Shown here one piece after another: positions 1 to 8,392 of a stretch of DNA of 64,000 nt. The translations under genes were made by a program, and so were the position numbers. Location: NCBI RefSeq assembly GCF_001881565.1, contig NZ_MPDJ01000009.1, forward strand, positions 150,387 to 214,386, written 5' to 3'. The notes under the pieces are model-generated. The model worked only from the letters and a program-made list of their open reading frames with translations, had not been told where the DNA came from and did no database searches. Within the stretch, counting starts at the first letter, position 1, and every line of letters begins with the position of its first letter. This DNA is from Eisenbergiella tayi. Its GTDB lineage: Bacteria; Bacillota; Clostridia; Lachnospirales; Lachnospiraceae.

Positions 1-71
1 TATTGAAAATAATACTAGACTTTATTTTTATGGTGTGCTAAAATATATAATGAAGTATGGATAAAAATAAA

Positions 72-107
72 GGATGTCTTTTCGATGGAAATGACATCCC
101 TTTTTTT
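72..107. terminator. bidirectional hairpin terminator
   Basis: A 7-bp stem (GGATGTC at 72-78, GACATCC at 93-99) is followed on the plus strand by a run of seven T and on the minus strand by TTTATTTTTA. It would end the minus-strand esterase gene and any plus-strand gene entering from outside the window. Confidence 0.75.
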
Positions 108-142
108 GTCTTTTTTTATCCTGTTCTCTCGTTCCTGTACTG

Positions 143-997
143 TCAATTAAGTTTTCTTTTTATGTAGTCTATCATATACTGCTGTCCTGCAATTCCCGCC
201 TCGTCCTCTGCCATGGTAAAGCCATGGGCCGCTCCGCAGAATCTCTTTCCGGTTACCTCTACTCCTGCCTGCATCAGCTTTTTAGCATATTCCTCGGCCT
301 CATCACGAAGGGAATCAAGCTCACAAGTTATTACCAGTGCATCAGGAAGCCCTTTCAGTTCCTCTGGCTTTGCCCAATAAGGGGAACACAGGATATTTTT
401 GGCATCCTCTTCTTTTCTGTAGCAGGCATTAAAAACTTCCGCTATCTGAGGGGGAATGGCTCCCTCCGTATAAAACTTCTGCTCTGCCGGAGTAAAAAGA
501 TCCAGAGGAGGGTAATCCAGTATCTGGGCCAGGAAACGGAAATCGCCTGTTTCCTTCGCCATAAGGCAGACCGCCGTGGAAATATTCGCACCCGCGCTGT
601 GTCCGCCGATAATCATCCTGTTTACATCCACAGGATATTCATCCGGGTGGCCGCACAGATAGGAAACCACATCGTACACATCTTCCTTATCCCCGGGAAA
701 CATGACTTCCGGAGCCAGCCTGTATTCCACATTCATCACATGGATTTTCAGCTGTTCATTTACCCTTTTACAGAACAGATCGTCTCCTTCCGGAACCCCT
801 GCCACAAAACCTCCGCCGTGTACATTGATAAAAACCGGCGTTCCCGCTTCGGCGGGATAATAAAGAATACGGGCCCTGCCATTTTTTACAGGCACAAACC
901 TTTCTTCTCCTGCCGCAGGAATACTGGAATCCGCGAGCCTTTTCCTATCATCCTCCCGCATACCCTTTATGAGTTCCAGCAGTTCTTCTTTCTCCAT
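143..997 (-). CDS. alpha/beta hydrolase, hormone-sensitive-lipase (HSL/GDSAG-type) esterase
   Basis: A cytoplasmic carboxylesterase-type alpha/beta hydrolase of 284 aa. The oxyanion-hole motif HGGGF sits near residue 60, the nucleophile elbow GGHSAGAN near residue 135, and the distal Asp and His appear as CELDSLRDEA and AAHGFT near the C-terminus, so the Ser-Asp-His triad is complete. The natural substrate cannot be read from sequence; members hydrolyse short-chain acyl esters, including acetyl groups on sugars. I chose the ATG at 997 because GGAGAGG lies 8 nt upstream; a longer TTG-start version (1021) would bury that site. The hairpin at 72-107 ends it. It is transcribed in the same direction as the DUF1700 pair upstream, but a 56-bp gap separates them. 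Confidence 0.85.
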   Translation of the reverse strand: MEKEELLELIKGMREDDRKRLADSSIPAAGEERFVPVKNGRARILYYPAEAGTPVFINVHGGGFVAGVPEGDDLFCKRVNEQLKIHVMNVEYRLAPEVMFPGDKEDVYDVVSYLCGHPDEYPVDVNRMIIGGHSAGANISTAVCLMAKETGDFRFLAQILDYPPLDLFTPAEQKFYTEGAIPPQIAEVFNACYRKEEDAKNILCSPYWAKPEELKGLPDALVITCELDSLRDEAEEYAKKLMQAGVEVTGKRFCGAAHGFTMAEDEAGIAGQQYMIDYIKRKLN

Positions 998-1053
998 CTC
1001 ACATTCCTCTCCTTTATCCAAACCTGTAAAAATTATATGACAGGCTGTCTCTG

Positions 1054-1563
1054 TCAGTCAATGTGAATCAGAGATTTTGAGGCGGGATTTACCATTATTT
1101 CCAGTTCTTCAATGCCTGTGGTGTGAAAAGATATAAACTCTCTTTTTCTGATCCCTTCCAGAAATATATTCTTGCATTCCATGAAATTTCTGAAATCATC
1201 TGCTATATAAAACCAGCTAAGCCTGACCGATTGTCCGGATTCATATTCGTCCACAAATGGTTCTACCGCTTCCGCATTGTAGGTTACCCGAAACCGTACT
1301 GTGTTCTCCGGTACTTCTTCACTTTCCACAATGTCATTGTCATTGGTAAAGTGACCGTAAGTGCGTTCCACGTTAAGAGGAGCTTCCTCCGTCGCACGGA
1401 AGCCGAAATCCATATCCACCGTCTTTCGATCCATGGGGCCCGCTTCCTTCTCACCTGCATAGGTAAAGGATGCAAATTCATGGAAGGCCATCCCTGCTCC
1501 CGCTCCGGCAAACAATATGCCGGCACCTATAATTATTAATAAAATGATACGCGTCTTATACAT
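1054..1563 (-). CDS. membrane-anchored hypothetical protein, DUF1700 partner
   Basis: A 169-aa protein with one N-terminal membrane segment (about residues 7-27, rich in I, L, G and A) and an extracytoplasmic acidic domain with no motif I can name. It starts 3 nt after the stop of the DUF1700 gene and has its own AGGGGAGG site, so the two are almost certainly co-transcribed. In many Firmicutes the gene after a DUF1700 protein encodes a DUF4097-type beta-helix protein; this one holds the same position but is shorter and lacks the repetitive pattern. The function is unknown. Its role is inferred only from the pairing. Confidence 0.6.
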   Translation of the reverse strand: MYKTRIILLIIIGAGILFAGAGAGMAFHEFASFTYAGEKEAGPMDRKTVDMDFGFRATEEAPLNVERTYGHFTNDNDIVESEEVPENTVRFRVTYNAEAVEPFVDEYESGQSVRLSWFYIADDFRNFMECKNIFLEGIRKREFISFHTTGIEELEIMVNPASKSLIHID

Positions 1564-1566
1564 TTC

Positions 1567-2460
1567 TTACCTCCCCTGTATTCTTTCTTTTACTATCCGG
1601 CGGCTTTCTGTGTTTGTCCGTCTGCGCACCATGAAGGTGGTACATAAAACCGTGAAGGATCCCGCACAAAGTACGCCGCCGAAACAGGCAATGGCGGCTC
1701 CTGCCAAAGGATATCCCTGCAGCAGCCATACAAACATCATCGCCAGGAGGAACAGCAAAAGCATGCAGCAGATCCCTCCGAATAAAGCTGCCGCAATCAT
1801 AATTCCGTTCCAGCACCATTTTACACACCACAGGAATAAACGCCATATTCCTGTGAATATCCCCGCTATACCGTTCCCCATGGAACGGCACAGATCTCTG
1901 AACATATTTTGATCTGCCCTTTCTTTCCCGGACTGTATGATTTCCGGCTCAGCCAGGGCTTCCTCCGCATCTATTTCCTTCTTTTTCCCCGTAAAAAGAC
2001 GGTCCAGCCAACGGAAAGGGACACCTAAAACCTCCCAGACCGTCTCCAATACTTCTGTTCCGTTTTTCCGGAGTTCTCCCCAGCGGATCTCACCCCAGAT
2101 TCTTTTCAGTTCTCTGCCTGTCTCAGCAAAAGTTTCCGCAATACTTCCGGCTATCGAGTCCATATAATCGGCTATACCATCTATGACGGATGCCTTCTCC
2201 GGCTTTACCGCCACCGCGCCGCAGCCTGTCCTGTCCGGCAGCACTTCCCTGTAACCCGGTTTTACATGATATGCTTCCAGGATCTGGGCCGCCAGCTCCG
2301 ACACATTGCCAAAATCCCGGATCGCCTCCGCTTCACTGAGCCCCGTGCTGATCTTCATGTCGATATGCTGGGTATACTCCTCCAGAATATCCGCCTGCTC
2401 TTCGTCCTCCAGAATAGAAAGATATGACTTCAATTCATTTAAAAATTCATCCTTATTCAT
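1567..2460 (-). CDS. DUF1700 (HAAS-type) membrane protein
   Basis: A 297-aa protein whose first 75 residues match the DUF1700/HAAS helical signalling domain (FLNELKSYLSILEDEEQADI, then EEYTQHID and EAIRDFGNVSELAAQIL). A long charged linker with amphipathic helices follows, then two hydrophobic segments near residues 225-250 and 253-275, and a basic tail. In the family this gene normally follows a PadR regulator and precedes a DUF4097-like gene, forming an envelope-stress type operon; no PadR gene is present here. It is expressed from the promoter at 2523-2551, leaving a leader of about 60 nt. An AAGGG site precedes the ATG. The family call is firm; the biological role is not established. Confidence 0.8.
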   Translation of the reverse strand: MNKDEFLNELKSYLSILEDEEQADILEEYTQHIDMKISTGLSEAEAIRDFGNVSELAAQILEAYHVKPGYREVLPDRTGCGAVAVKPEKASVIDGIADYMDSIAGSIAETFAETGRELKRIWGEIRWGELRKNGTEVLETVWEVLGVPFRWLDRLFTGKKKEIDAEEALAEPEIIQSGKERADQNMFRDLCRSMGNGIAGIFTGIWRLFLWCVKWCWNGIMIAAALFGGICCMLLLFLLAMMFVWLLQGYPLAGAAIACFGGVLCAGSFTVLCTTFMVRRRTNTESRRIVKERIQGR

Positions 2461-2522
2461 CTTTCACCCTTCCGCTCCCTAAAATATGTACCGATTTCTT
2501 GGAATGCTCTCCTTTAATTACT

Positions 2523-2551
2523 ATATTATGCATACTACTATGCAATGTCAA
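2523..2551 (-). promoter_or_regulatory. near-consensus promoter with a perfect dyad in the spacer
   Basis: Read on the minus strand there is TTGACA (2551-2546), a 17-bp spacer, then TAATAT (2528-2523). The spacer holds the perfect inverted repeat TGCATA-ctac-TATGCA (2529-2544). A repressor bound there would block RNA polymerase. A dyad of this type fits a PadR-family operator, which is the usual control of DUF1700 operons; the binding protein is inferred. Confidence 0.8.
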
Positions 2552-2635
2552 GTACTATAAAAAGTAAAACACTTAAACTTTTCTTAATTCTGTGTTTTCA
2601 GCCCTGAATTCCTATCCGCAGAACTATCCTTACAT

Positions 2636-2663
2636 GAAATAAAGCGCGGTAAAATACCGCGCT
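2636..2663 (-). terminator. terminator of the nitroreductase operon
   Basis: A 9-bp GC-rich stem (AGCGCGGTA at 2643-2651, TACCGCGCT at 2655-2663) with a 3-nt loop. On the minus strand it is followed by TTTATTTC. It separates the four-gene operon above from the DUF1700 promoter. Confidence 0.8.
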
Positions 2664-2726
2664 CCATCCGCATTATCTGCAGTATCAGCCATTTTTCAAG
2701 CCATGGCCTTCAGCCGCAAATCAATA

Positions 2727-3302
2727 TTATAAATAAGTCACCACATCCTCAGTCTTCCTCTTTGGTACCACGTAATCCCGGTTTTCATCCAGGAAATATT
2801 TTATTTCATCCGGATTTTCCGCATCCGAAATACTGCTTTTATGAGACGGATAACCAAAAGCAACTACCGTATGAAGCTTCTGCTCCTTCGTCAGCCCAAA
2901 CATTTCTGAAAGCTTTGTTTTGTCACATGCGCCAATAATACAGCTGCCCACACCTCTGTTCCAGGCCGCCAGAGTCATGTTTCCTATGGCAAGTCCCGCG
3001 TCCGTGTCGCAGTTTGGATTCATATCTGTGTTTTCAATCACAGCGATAAAAAGCACCGGTTTTTCATCCTCTTTCGGCTGTCCGTCTTCCGGCGGCAGAT
3101 ATCCTGCCCATTTGGTACAGCGGAATACTTCCTCCACCTTTTGGGCATTCCGGATTACCACATAGCTCAAGGGCTGCTTATTGGCGGCACTGGACGCCAG
3201 TCTTGCAGCATGGAGGATTTCATCTATAATACACGGCTCTATTTCCTTCTGCAGATACCTTCTGTAGGTACGCCTGCCTGTGAGTAATTCCATGAGTTCC
3301 AT
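2727..3302 (-). CDS. nitroreductase family protein
   Basis: A 191-aa FMN-dependent nitroreductase-fold enzyme, the usual length for the small oxygen-insensitive class. The N-terminal GRRTYRRYL matches the FMN-phosphate binding RRSxR-type motif, followed by AARLASSAANKQPLSYVVI. The later GLAIGNMTLAAWNRGVGSC and VAFGYPS are the standard flavin and C-terminal dimer motifs. It would act in the cytoplasm with NAD(P)H; the substrate is not predictable. Its ATG overlaps the stop codon of the GNAT gene by one base, so it is the last gene of the 5483-2727 operon. A strong terminator follows at 2636-2663. Confidence 0.88.
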   Translation of the reverse strand: MELMELLTGRRTYRRYLQKEIEPCIIDEILHAARLASSAANKQPLSYVVIRNAQKVEEVFRCTKWAGYLPPEDGQPKEDEKPVLFIAVIENTDMNPNCDTDAGLAIGNMTLAAWNRGVGSCIIGACDKTKLSEMFGLTKEQKLHTVVAFGYPSHKSSISDAENPDEIKYFLDENRDYVVPKRKTEDVVTYL

Positions 3303-4132
3303 TATTCTTCCTCCCCCGGGGCTTTTTCCGGTTCCAATCCCATTTCCCGCAGAATCTCCATCGTCTTTTCTTCATCCTTCTGCGCTACATAAATCTCTTC
3401 TCCGCACATGGAATTACCAGCATAAATATTCATAAAGCCGCTTTCATCCACATCTTTTTTATAAGCAGGAATCTGATTCTGCTTCAGTGTGTCCAGCACC
3501 ATTTCCGCCTGAAGATTATCCTGTGCCGTAAAAACCTTTACTGCCTTAACATCATTCATACTCTTTCCTCCTTTTTCACATAACCTTTTCGCCATATAAA
3601 TATCCGGCCTGCCGTAACCGTTCACATCCGGAAGGACTCCTACAATCTGATAGCCGTTCTTTTCGTAAAATTCATATGGATGATTCTTCTTATTTTTAAT
3701 ATTTTTTATTTTCTGAAAGGTATCTATAAAAAGATCTCCTTCGGAAAGGCTTGTTGCTCCGTCTTCATCATCCGTTCCCAGATACATGACTATGGCGCCC
3801 CGGTTCACCGCCTCTTTTTCTATTTCCTTTATCAGCAGGCTGCCGATTCCCTTCTTCCTTGACCGCTCTTCCACTGCCAGAGGGTGAAGTTCCCAACCGT
3901 ATGGTTCATAGGTTGCCCTCGTTCCTATAAAACCAACCACCATTTCTTCTTCCACAGCCGCCAGCACCGGTCCCGCCTCCAGGATACGAAGCATATCTTC
4001 TTCCGCCTCTTCCATAGTATTCCAGGCATGCTCAAAACATACAAACAGAAGCTTTGCACATTCTAAAAGCTTTTCCCTGTCTTCTCCTGTCAGTCTTACA
4101 ATTCTCACAGCCCTGTTTTCCATTGTTTTCAC
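3302..4132 (-). CDS. GNAT acetyltransferase fused to a DUF2007-like C-terminal module
   Basis: A 276-aa protein in two parts. Residues 1 to about 190 form a GNAT acetyltransferase, with an acetyl-CoA site in the stretch VEERSRKKGIGSLLIKE and the usual ending YEKNGYQIVG...DIYMAKRL. The last 85 residues (MNDVKAVKVFTAQDNLQAEM to the end) resemble the small DUF2007 domain. The GTG start at 4132 overlaps the previous stop as GTGA and has GGAGA 6 nt upstream; the ATG at 4123 is an alternative. An internal ATG at 3559 carries its own GGAGG 7 nt upstream, so the C-terminal part may also be made alone. The acetyl acceptor is unknown. Confidence 0.75.
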   Translation of the reverse strand: MKTMENRAVRIVRLTGEDREKLLECAKLLFVCFEHAWNTMEEAEEDMLRILEAGPVLAAVEEEMVVGFIGTRATYEPYGWELHPLAVEERSRKKGIGSLLIKEIEKEAVNRGAIVMYLGTDDEDGATSLSEGDLFIDTFQKIKNIKNKKNHPYEFYEKNGYQIVGVLPDVNGYGRPDIYMAKRLCEKGGKSMNDVKAVKVFTAQDNLQAEMVLDTLKQNQIPAYKKDVDESGFMNIYAGNSMCGEEIYVAQKDEEKTMEILREMGLEPEKAPGEEE

Positions 4133-5007
4133 AATAATTCTCCTATCGCCTGTTCCCAATACTTTTCCGGGATATCAGGCCAGTTACAGCTTCCGGTTTC
4201 CTCTCTGCACAATTCCATGACCCGTCCCAGGACAGTTCCATGGGAGACCCTTCCCTCCTGCAGGATTTTCTCCGTTATCCTGCTCCAATAGGGGGCATGC
4301 CTATACATATCGGCCTCGTGCATTTCCCGGATTACTCTGTCCGTATCGTAAGGCAGGCTGATAAATTCTTCCCTCCAGCAGCCGTTTTCACCATGCAGAA
4401 TCATATACTGGGACATTCCGCTGCTGTACAGGGGGATTCCCACAGAACCGGGATTCAGGGCGGTCCTGCCCTGGTATTCTATTTTTCTCTGGACATGGGT
4501 ATGGCCGAACAGTATAAGCGGGGTTCCCGTACGCTCCATGATCTGCCTTGTATTTTCATCCTCCGGAAGCATTTTTTCATTTACCTTAAAAGGGGAACCA
4601 TGACATGCGGTAAAGGCTGTAAAGCCTTCCGACTGTATTTTCTGTGAAATGGGCATTTTTTCAAAAAAATCCATGTCCTCCGGTGTCAGAGAACGGTATG
4701 TATATAACATGGCGCCGCTGGTGGAGGAACCGTCCTCCCAGCCCTGCTCACCTCCGGCACGGTACTGAAACCAGTATTCTTCCTTATTTCCTCTGATAAA
4801 CCGGCAGGAACAGGTTCTGTCCATCTCATACAGTAATTTCATCGTCCGTTCCGGATATGCCAGCTCACTCACATAATCCCCTAAGAAAAGAAAGGTTTTT
4901 ATATTCTGTGATACCGCATGGGCCAGGCAACTCTCCAGCGCCACATAATTGCCGTGTATATCCGACAGGACTGCGATATCCAGCCTTTTTTCCGTCTGTA
5001 AATTCAT
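4129..5007 (-). CDS. metallophosphoesterase (calcineurin-like, YfcE/MJ0936-type)
   Basis: A 292-aa cytoplasmic metallophosphoesterase with all the dimetal ligand motifs in order: LSDIHGN (about residue 15), LGDYVSE, RGNKEEYW, ACHGSPF and FGHTHVQ, followed by NPGSVGIP, the signature of the YfcE-like phosphodiesterase group. The C-terminal 80 residues are helical and lack the motifs. The substrate is unknown; relatives cleave cyclic nucleotides or small phosphodiesters. I chose the ATG at 5007, which overlaps the stop of the membrane-protein gene as ATGA; an upstream ATG in the same frame (5091) would overlap that gene by 88 bp and is unlikely. Confidence 0.85.
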   Translation of the reverse strand: MNLQTEKRLDIAVLSDIHGNYVALESCLAHAVSQNIKTFLFLGDYVSELAYPERTMKLLYEMDRTCSCRFIRGNKEEYWFQYRAGGEQGWEDGSSTSGAMLYTYRSLTPEDMDFFEKMPISQKIQSEGFTAFTACHGSPFKVNEKMLPEDENTRQIMERTGTPLILFGHTHVQRKIEYQGRTALNPGSVGIPLYSSGMSQYMILHGENGCWREEFISLPYDTDRVIREMHEADMYRHAPYWSRITEKILQEGRVSHGTVLGRVMELCREETGSCNWPDIPEKYWEQAIGELL

Positions 5008-5483
5008 CTTTTTGTACCAATACCTTTCCGATGCTCCAAATGAATTCCTATATGGCCGATACCGAGAATGACGGCGGCAAGAAGCATCCATATATTTTTA
5101 CCATAAATTCCCAGGAGAAAAAACGCGATTACAGGCAGAACGGCCCCGGCTACCGGGATGCCCGCAAAACTGCTGTAAAAATCACTCAGTGTTTTGGGGC
5201 TTCTGAAATATCTTACCCAGTACAGTTCATACATGATCATAAAGACAAAAGATATAATCAGCCACAATATCCAGGGGAATTCCGGCCTGATGTTAAAATC
5301 AGAAAAAATGACCGCAGCACATACTGCCAGCACCTGCCCGGTATTTTCAAACATTCCCAGAATACGATTTTCCCCTTCGGAGCTATATCCTTCCGGCTTA
5401 TTTTTTATCCAGATGATATTCGGAAGGAACAGCATCAGCAGATACAGTATACCCACATATGAAAAACCGAAATGACCCAACAT
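5004..5483 (-). CDS. multi-pass membrane protein of unknown function
   Basis: A 159-aa protein with four or five predicted membrane segments (about residues 5-27, 45-63, 68-88, 105-125 and 130-148) separated by short charged loops. I do not recognise the family. It is the first gene of a minus-strand operon and overlaps the metallophosphoesterase start by four bases, so translation is probably coupled. The 235 bp upstream, shared with the divergent XRE gene at 5719, must hold its promoter, but I could not pick out clear -35 and -10 boxes. Confidence 0.65.
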   Translation of the reverse strand: MLGHFGFSYVGILYLLMLFLPNIIWIKNKPEGYSSEGENRILGMFENTGQVLAVCAAVIFSDFNIRPEFPWILWLIISFVFMIMYELYWVRYFRSPKTLSDFYSSFAGIPVAGAVLPVIAFFLLGIYGKNIWMLLAAVILGIGHIGIHLEHRKGIGTKR

Positions 5484-5718
5484 GTTATTTTCTCCTGTGC
5501 CGCAGACACATTTATGACTGCAATTATCTGCCAGGTTTTTTAGTTACTCTTATACTATATCACAAATATACGGGAAAGGGACAGATTTCCTTTTCTTTCC
5601 CCATTAAACCTGAAGTTGATAATTTGCTGCTGTATCTTAAGGCAAAAGGTATGGTAATCATGGAGTTCTTCTTATACAATATATTTACGGCGCCGATACT
5701 TTTCATGGAGGTATTATT

Positions 5719-7536
5719 ATGATTGATACAGAAAAAACAGGGGGAAAAATAGCCCTTCTTCGTAAAGAAAAGGGACTCACAGGAGAAAAGCTTGCGGCGC
5801 TTCTTGATGTCAGTCCCCAGGCCATATCCAAATGGGAAAACGGGAAATGCCTGCCGGAGACTTCTCTTTTGCCGGCACTGGCAAATACGCTGGGCTGCAG
5901 TATCGACAGCCTTCTGATGCCGCGTGAACTTTTTATCCTGGAAGCGGTTTACACAGATGGCTGCACACATATTCCTGTCACAGGATTCATCGATTCATTT
6001 GTTCGCGGCAATGAGTTAAGTATTACGATTTGTTCCCCTTTTATTGGGGAGCAAATTGAAAGCAGCCGCTTAAAGCTCCTGACAGTAAAATATCAGACAC
6101 CTGACGGTATCTTTTTTACCTATGCCCTGCAAAACGAAACTCTGCATATTGCTGCCAGCCGGAAGGGAGAAAACTTTGAGAAGAATTTCCATGAAAAACT
6201 GCATATTATCGGAGCTTATTATGGAAATGAAAAGGAATATTCATCTGCTATGACCAAAATCAGGCATTATGAATATTTCGATTGGGAGGAAATTCCTGTA
6301 AACCATGAAACCTTTCCCAGCAGTACATCCAGTGATGATACAGAATATCTGCTCCTTGTATATCTCAGCGGCAATGGTATCCATGCCATCAGCTGTGCGG
6401 AAAACAGCAGTCTGCAGTATGACCACGGACGTACTTTCCTTCGGCTGAAAGACACGTCAAAATGTATCCTGCCTGATATTATGCCTCTCGCCTGGGGGAT
6501 GGGGATGGATTGTACCTGGGCCGGTGCCCTTTATGCAGCGCTTACTTATATGGGTGAGCCCTGTACTTATCAGCAGCTTATGGGCCTGAGCGGAGCCTGT
6601 TATCGGATATGTTTTACAGATATTTGGGATTTCAGCTGTACGGATGCACTTGTGGCTTATGATTATGCCGAACCGCTCTACCGTGCCCTTGGCTATACTC
6701 CCATTTGGGCCGATCGTCTTGATAAAGAACAAAGGAAAGAAGAACGGCTGGCGATCATGGAAGATATTCGTAACGGCAAACCGGTTCTTGCCATTAATTT
6801 GCGCGTAGCCCCGGAATGGGATGTGATAACGGGATATCTGGACAATGGCCGTTTTTTATTGTGCCGTACTTACTTTGATCAGGAAATCTATGACCAATGG
6901 GAGAAAAAGGACTGTGAGGATCGCCAAATCACCTTTGATGACAGGGGCGGTTATCTCGTTAACGATTTTTGGCCTTTTCTGATAATACATTTTGGGCCTT
7001 CGGTTGAAAAACGTTCTCCTGCTGAGAATTTTAAAGCCTCTCTTCTGATATTAGCGGACTCCTTCCGGGCAGAAAGCCGGGGCAGCTATTATCAGGGGAA
7101 GCAGGCTTATGAAGCCTGGATAGACAGTCTGTCAGAGGATTCTCTGTTCGACTGTACCGCGGACGAAGAAAATGCCGAACGCCGCCTTTGTGTCAATGAC
7201 TGCATGCTTGTAAATTTGATTGATGCCCGACGGTGTGCTTCCGGCTATATACGCAGGAATCTCCACCTGCTGCCGGAGGCCTTCCATGCACAGCTTCAAA
7301 AGCTTGCGGATAACTATGGAAGTATTTATGAATCCCTCACCTCTTTTCGGGAAAAAGTAACACTTATGTCAGGGAAAGAAATATTCTATAACCAGTGCCG
7401 GGCAAATGGTGTGTCTACAGCTGCACTGCGGAAAGAACAAATACAGCTGCTGAAAGAAATTCTTATGTTAGAACAGGAAAACTGCAGCATTGCGGATACA
7501 CTGAATGCGGGGCTTCAATTGCCGGCAGAGGGCTAA
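5719..7536 (+). CDS. XRE-family HTH protein fused to a BtrH/C39-like domain
   Basis: A 605-aa protein. Residues 8-65 form an XRE helix-turn-helix (LRKEKGLTGEKLAALLDVS, then PQAISKWENGKCLPE). Residues about 80-240 have no motif I can name. Residues about 250-440 look like the papain-like C39/BtrH_N fold: an early Cys in MDCTWAGALYAALTYMG, then YRALGYTP and a beta-rich GKPVLAINLR...DVITGYLDNGRFLL segment, as in proteins that hold or cleave peptide and acyl substrates. A helical C-terminal third follows. GGAGG at 5707-5711 sets the start. It is probably a DNA-binding sensor rather than a secreted protease, since no signal peptide or membrane segment is present. The function is inferred. Confidence 0.65.
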   Translation: MIDTEKTGGKIALLRKEKGLTGEKLAALLDVSPQAISKWENGKCLPETSLLPALANTLGCSIDSLLMPRELFILEAVYTDGCTHIPVTGFIDSFVRGNELSITICSPFIGEQIESSRLKLLTVKYQTPDGIFFTYALQNETLHIAASRKGENFEKNFHEKLHIIGAYYGNEKEYSSAMTKIRHYEYFDWEEIPVNHETFPSSTSSDDTEYLLLVYLSGNGIHAISCAENSSLQYDHGRTFLRLKDTSKCILPDIMPLAWGMGMDCTWAGALYAALTYMGEPCTYQQLMGLSGACYRICFTDIWDFSCTDALVAYDYAEPLYRALGYTPIWADRLDKEQRKEERLAIMEDIRNGKPVLAINLRVAPEWDVITGYLDNGRFLLCRTYFDQEIYDQWEKKDCEDRQITFDDRGGYLVNDFWPFLIIHFGPSVEKRSPAENFKASLLILADSFRAESRGSYYQGKQAYEAWIDSLSEDSLFDCTADEENAERRLCVNDCMLVNLIDARRCASGYIRRNLHLLPEAFHAQLQKLADNYGSIYESLTSFREKVTLMSGKEIFYNQCRANGVSTAALRKEQIQLLKEILMLEQENCSIADTLNAGLQLPAEG

Positions 7537-7549
7537 TCATCTGGTTTAT

Positions 7550-7584
7550 GCCTGTACCGACATTATATCCAAGCCGGTACAGGC
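7550..7584. terminator. hairpin between convergent genes
   Basis: A perfect 10-bp stem (GCCTGTACCG at 7550-7559, CGGTACAGGC at 7575-7584) with a 15-nt loop lies between the converging XRE/BtrH-like and DJ-1 genes. Neither side has a T-run, so it may be a transcript-stabilising or weak bidirectional terminator structure. Confidence 0.5.
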
Positions 7585-7616
7585 GATTATAGGCAGCATC
7601 AAAAGCTGATCACAGC

Positions 7617-8255
7617 TCAGTTTTCATTGCCCGACGGCAAGGTCTGCATCAGGGCAAAGAAAGCGTTCGGATCGCCTGTACTAAAATATTTATACCAGGC
7701 ATCCAGTGTATCTGACCGGAAAACATCCAAATGCTCAATAATTTGTTTCGCCCACAGCAAAGCACCGGTACTGCCGGCCGTAATAAGATTATTATCCGCT
7801 ACAGACGGCTTGTCTGTATAAAAGCTTTGCCCCTTATAACCGGGAGAAACCATTTCAAGAAATCCCGGTCCATTACTGGTATGCGGGCGATTATCCAACA
7901 GCCCGATATTGGCAAGCGCGGCGGTAGCGCCGCATATTGCACATACTAAAGCCCCTGAAGAAAGAAATTCGCCTGCTTTCTCGATGACAGCGCCATGCTT
8001 CGGGTCGTTCCATGTATCTGCACCCGGCAGCAGCAATATGCTTGTTTCGTTCACTACCATTTCATCAACCAGGCAATTGGGCACTATTGTCATCCCGCCC
8101 ATTGTAGTGATTGGATCTTTAGAGCAACTGACTGTTTTAACCGATACCCGCTGCCCGTCCTTTTTGAAAAAACGGCCGGAATTCAGCTCTGAAATAACAT
8201 ACCCCGGCTCCCAGTCAGCTAACGTGTCAAGAACATAAACATACATTGTAAACAT
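7617..8255 (-). CDS. DJ-1/PfpI family protein
   Basis: A 212-aa class I glutamine-amidotransferase-like protein of the DJ-1/PfpI family. The nucleophile elbow is VCAICGATAALA near residue 105, with the preceding LLLPGADTW strand typical of the family. The later Asp/Asn-rich segment (SVADNNLITAGSTGALLWA) supplies the C-terminal core. Members are chaperones, glyoxalases or amidases, and sequence alone does not decide. The ATG at 8255 has GGAGG 5 nt upstream, so the longer reading frame to 8339 is rejected. It is divergent from the WYL regulator at 8393, which probably controls it. Confidence 0.85.
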   Translation of the reverse strand: MFTMYVYVLDTLADWEPGYVISELNSGRFFKKDGQRVSVKTVSCSKDPITTMGGMTIVPNCLVDEMVVNETSILLLPGADTWNDPKHGAVIEKAGEFLSSGALVCAICGATAALANIGLLDNRPHTSNGPGFLEMVSPGYKGQSFYTDKPSVADNNLITAGSTGALLWAKQIIEHLDVFRSDTLDAWYKYFSTGDPNAFFALMQTLPSGNEN

Positions 8256-8328
8256 AATATCCTCCATTTTTGTAATGTTATTTTCTGCAAGGCAGATTGC
8301 TTTGTTTGCTTTTTTATTATATCCTGCA

Positions 8329-8361
8329 ATTGTTGACACCTGTATGGCAACAATCTATAAT
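8329..8361 (+). promoter_or_regulatory. consensus promoter and dyad operator of the WYL regulator
   Basis: TTGACA (8333-8338), a 17-bp spacer and TATAAT (8356-8361) form a perfect sigma-A type promoter. The 7-bp inverted repeat ATTGTTG (8329-8335) / CAACAAT (8348-8354) spans the -35 box and spacer, the right place for an autorepressor site. The adjoining divergent gene could respond to the same site. Confidence 0.8.
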
Positions 8362-8392
8362 GAATTAAAAAATCAGGAAAGGCACCCGGCAG

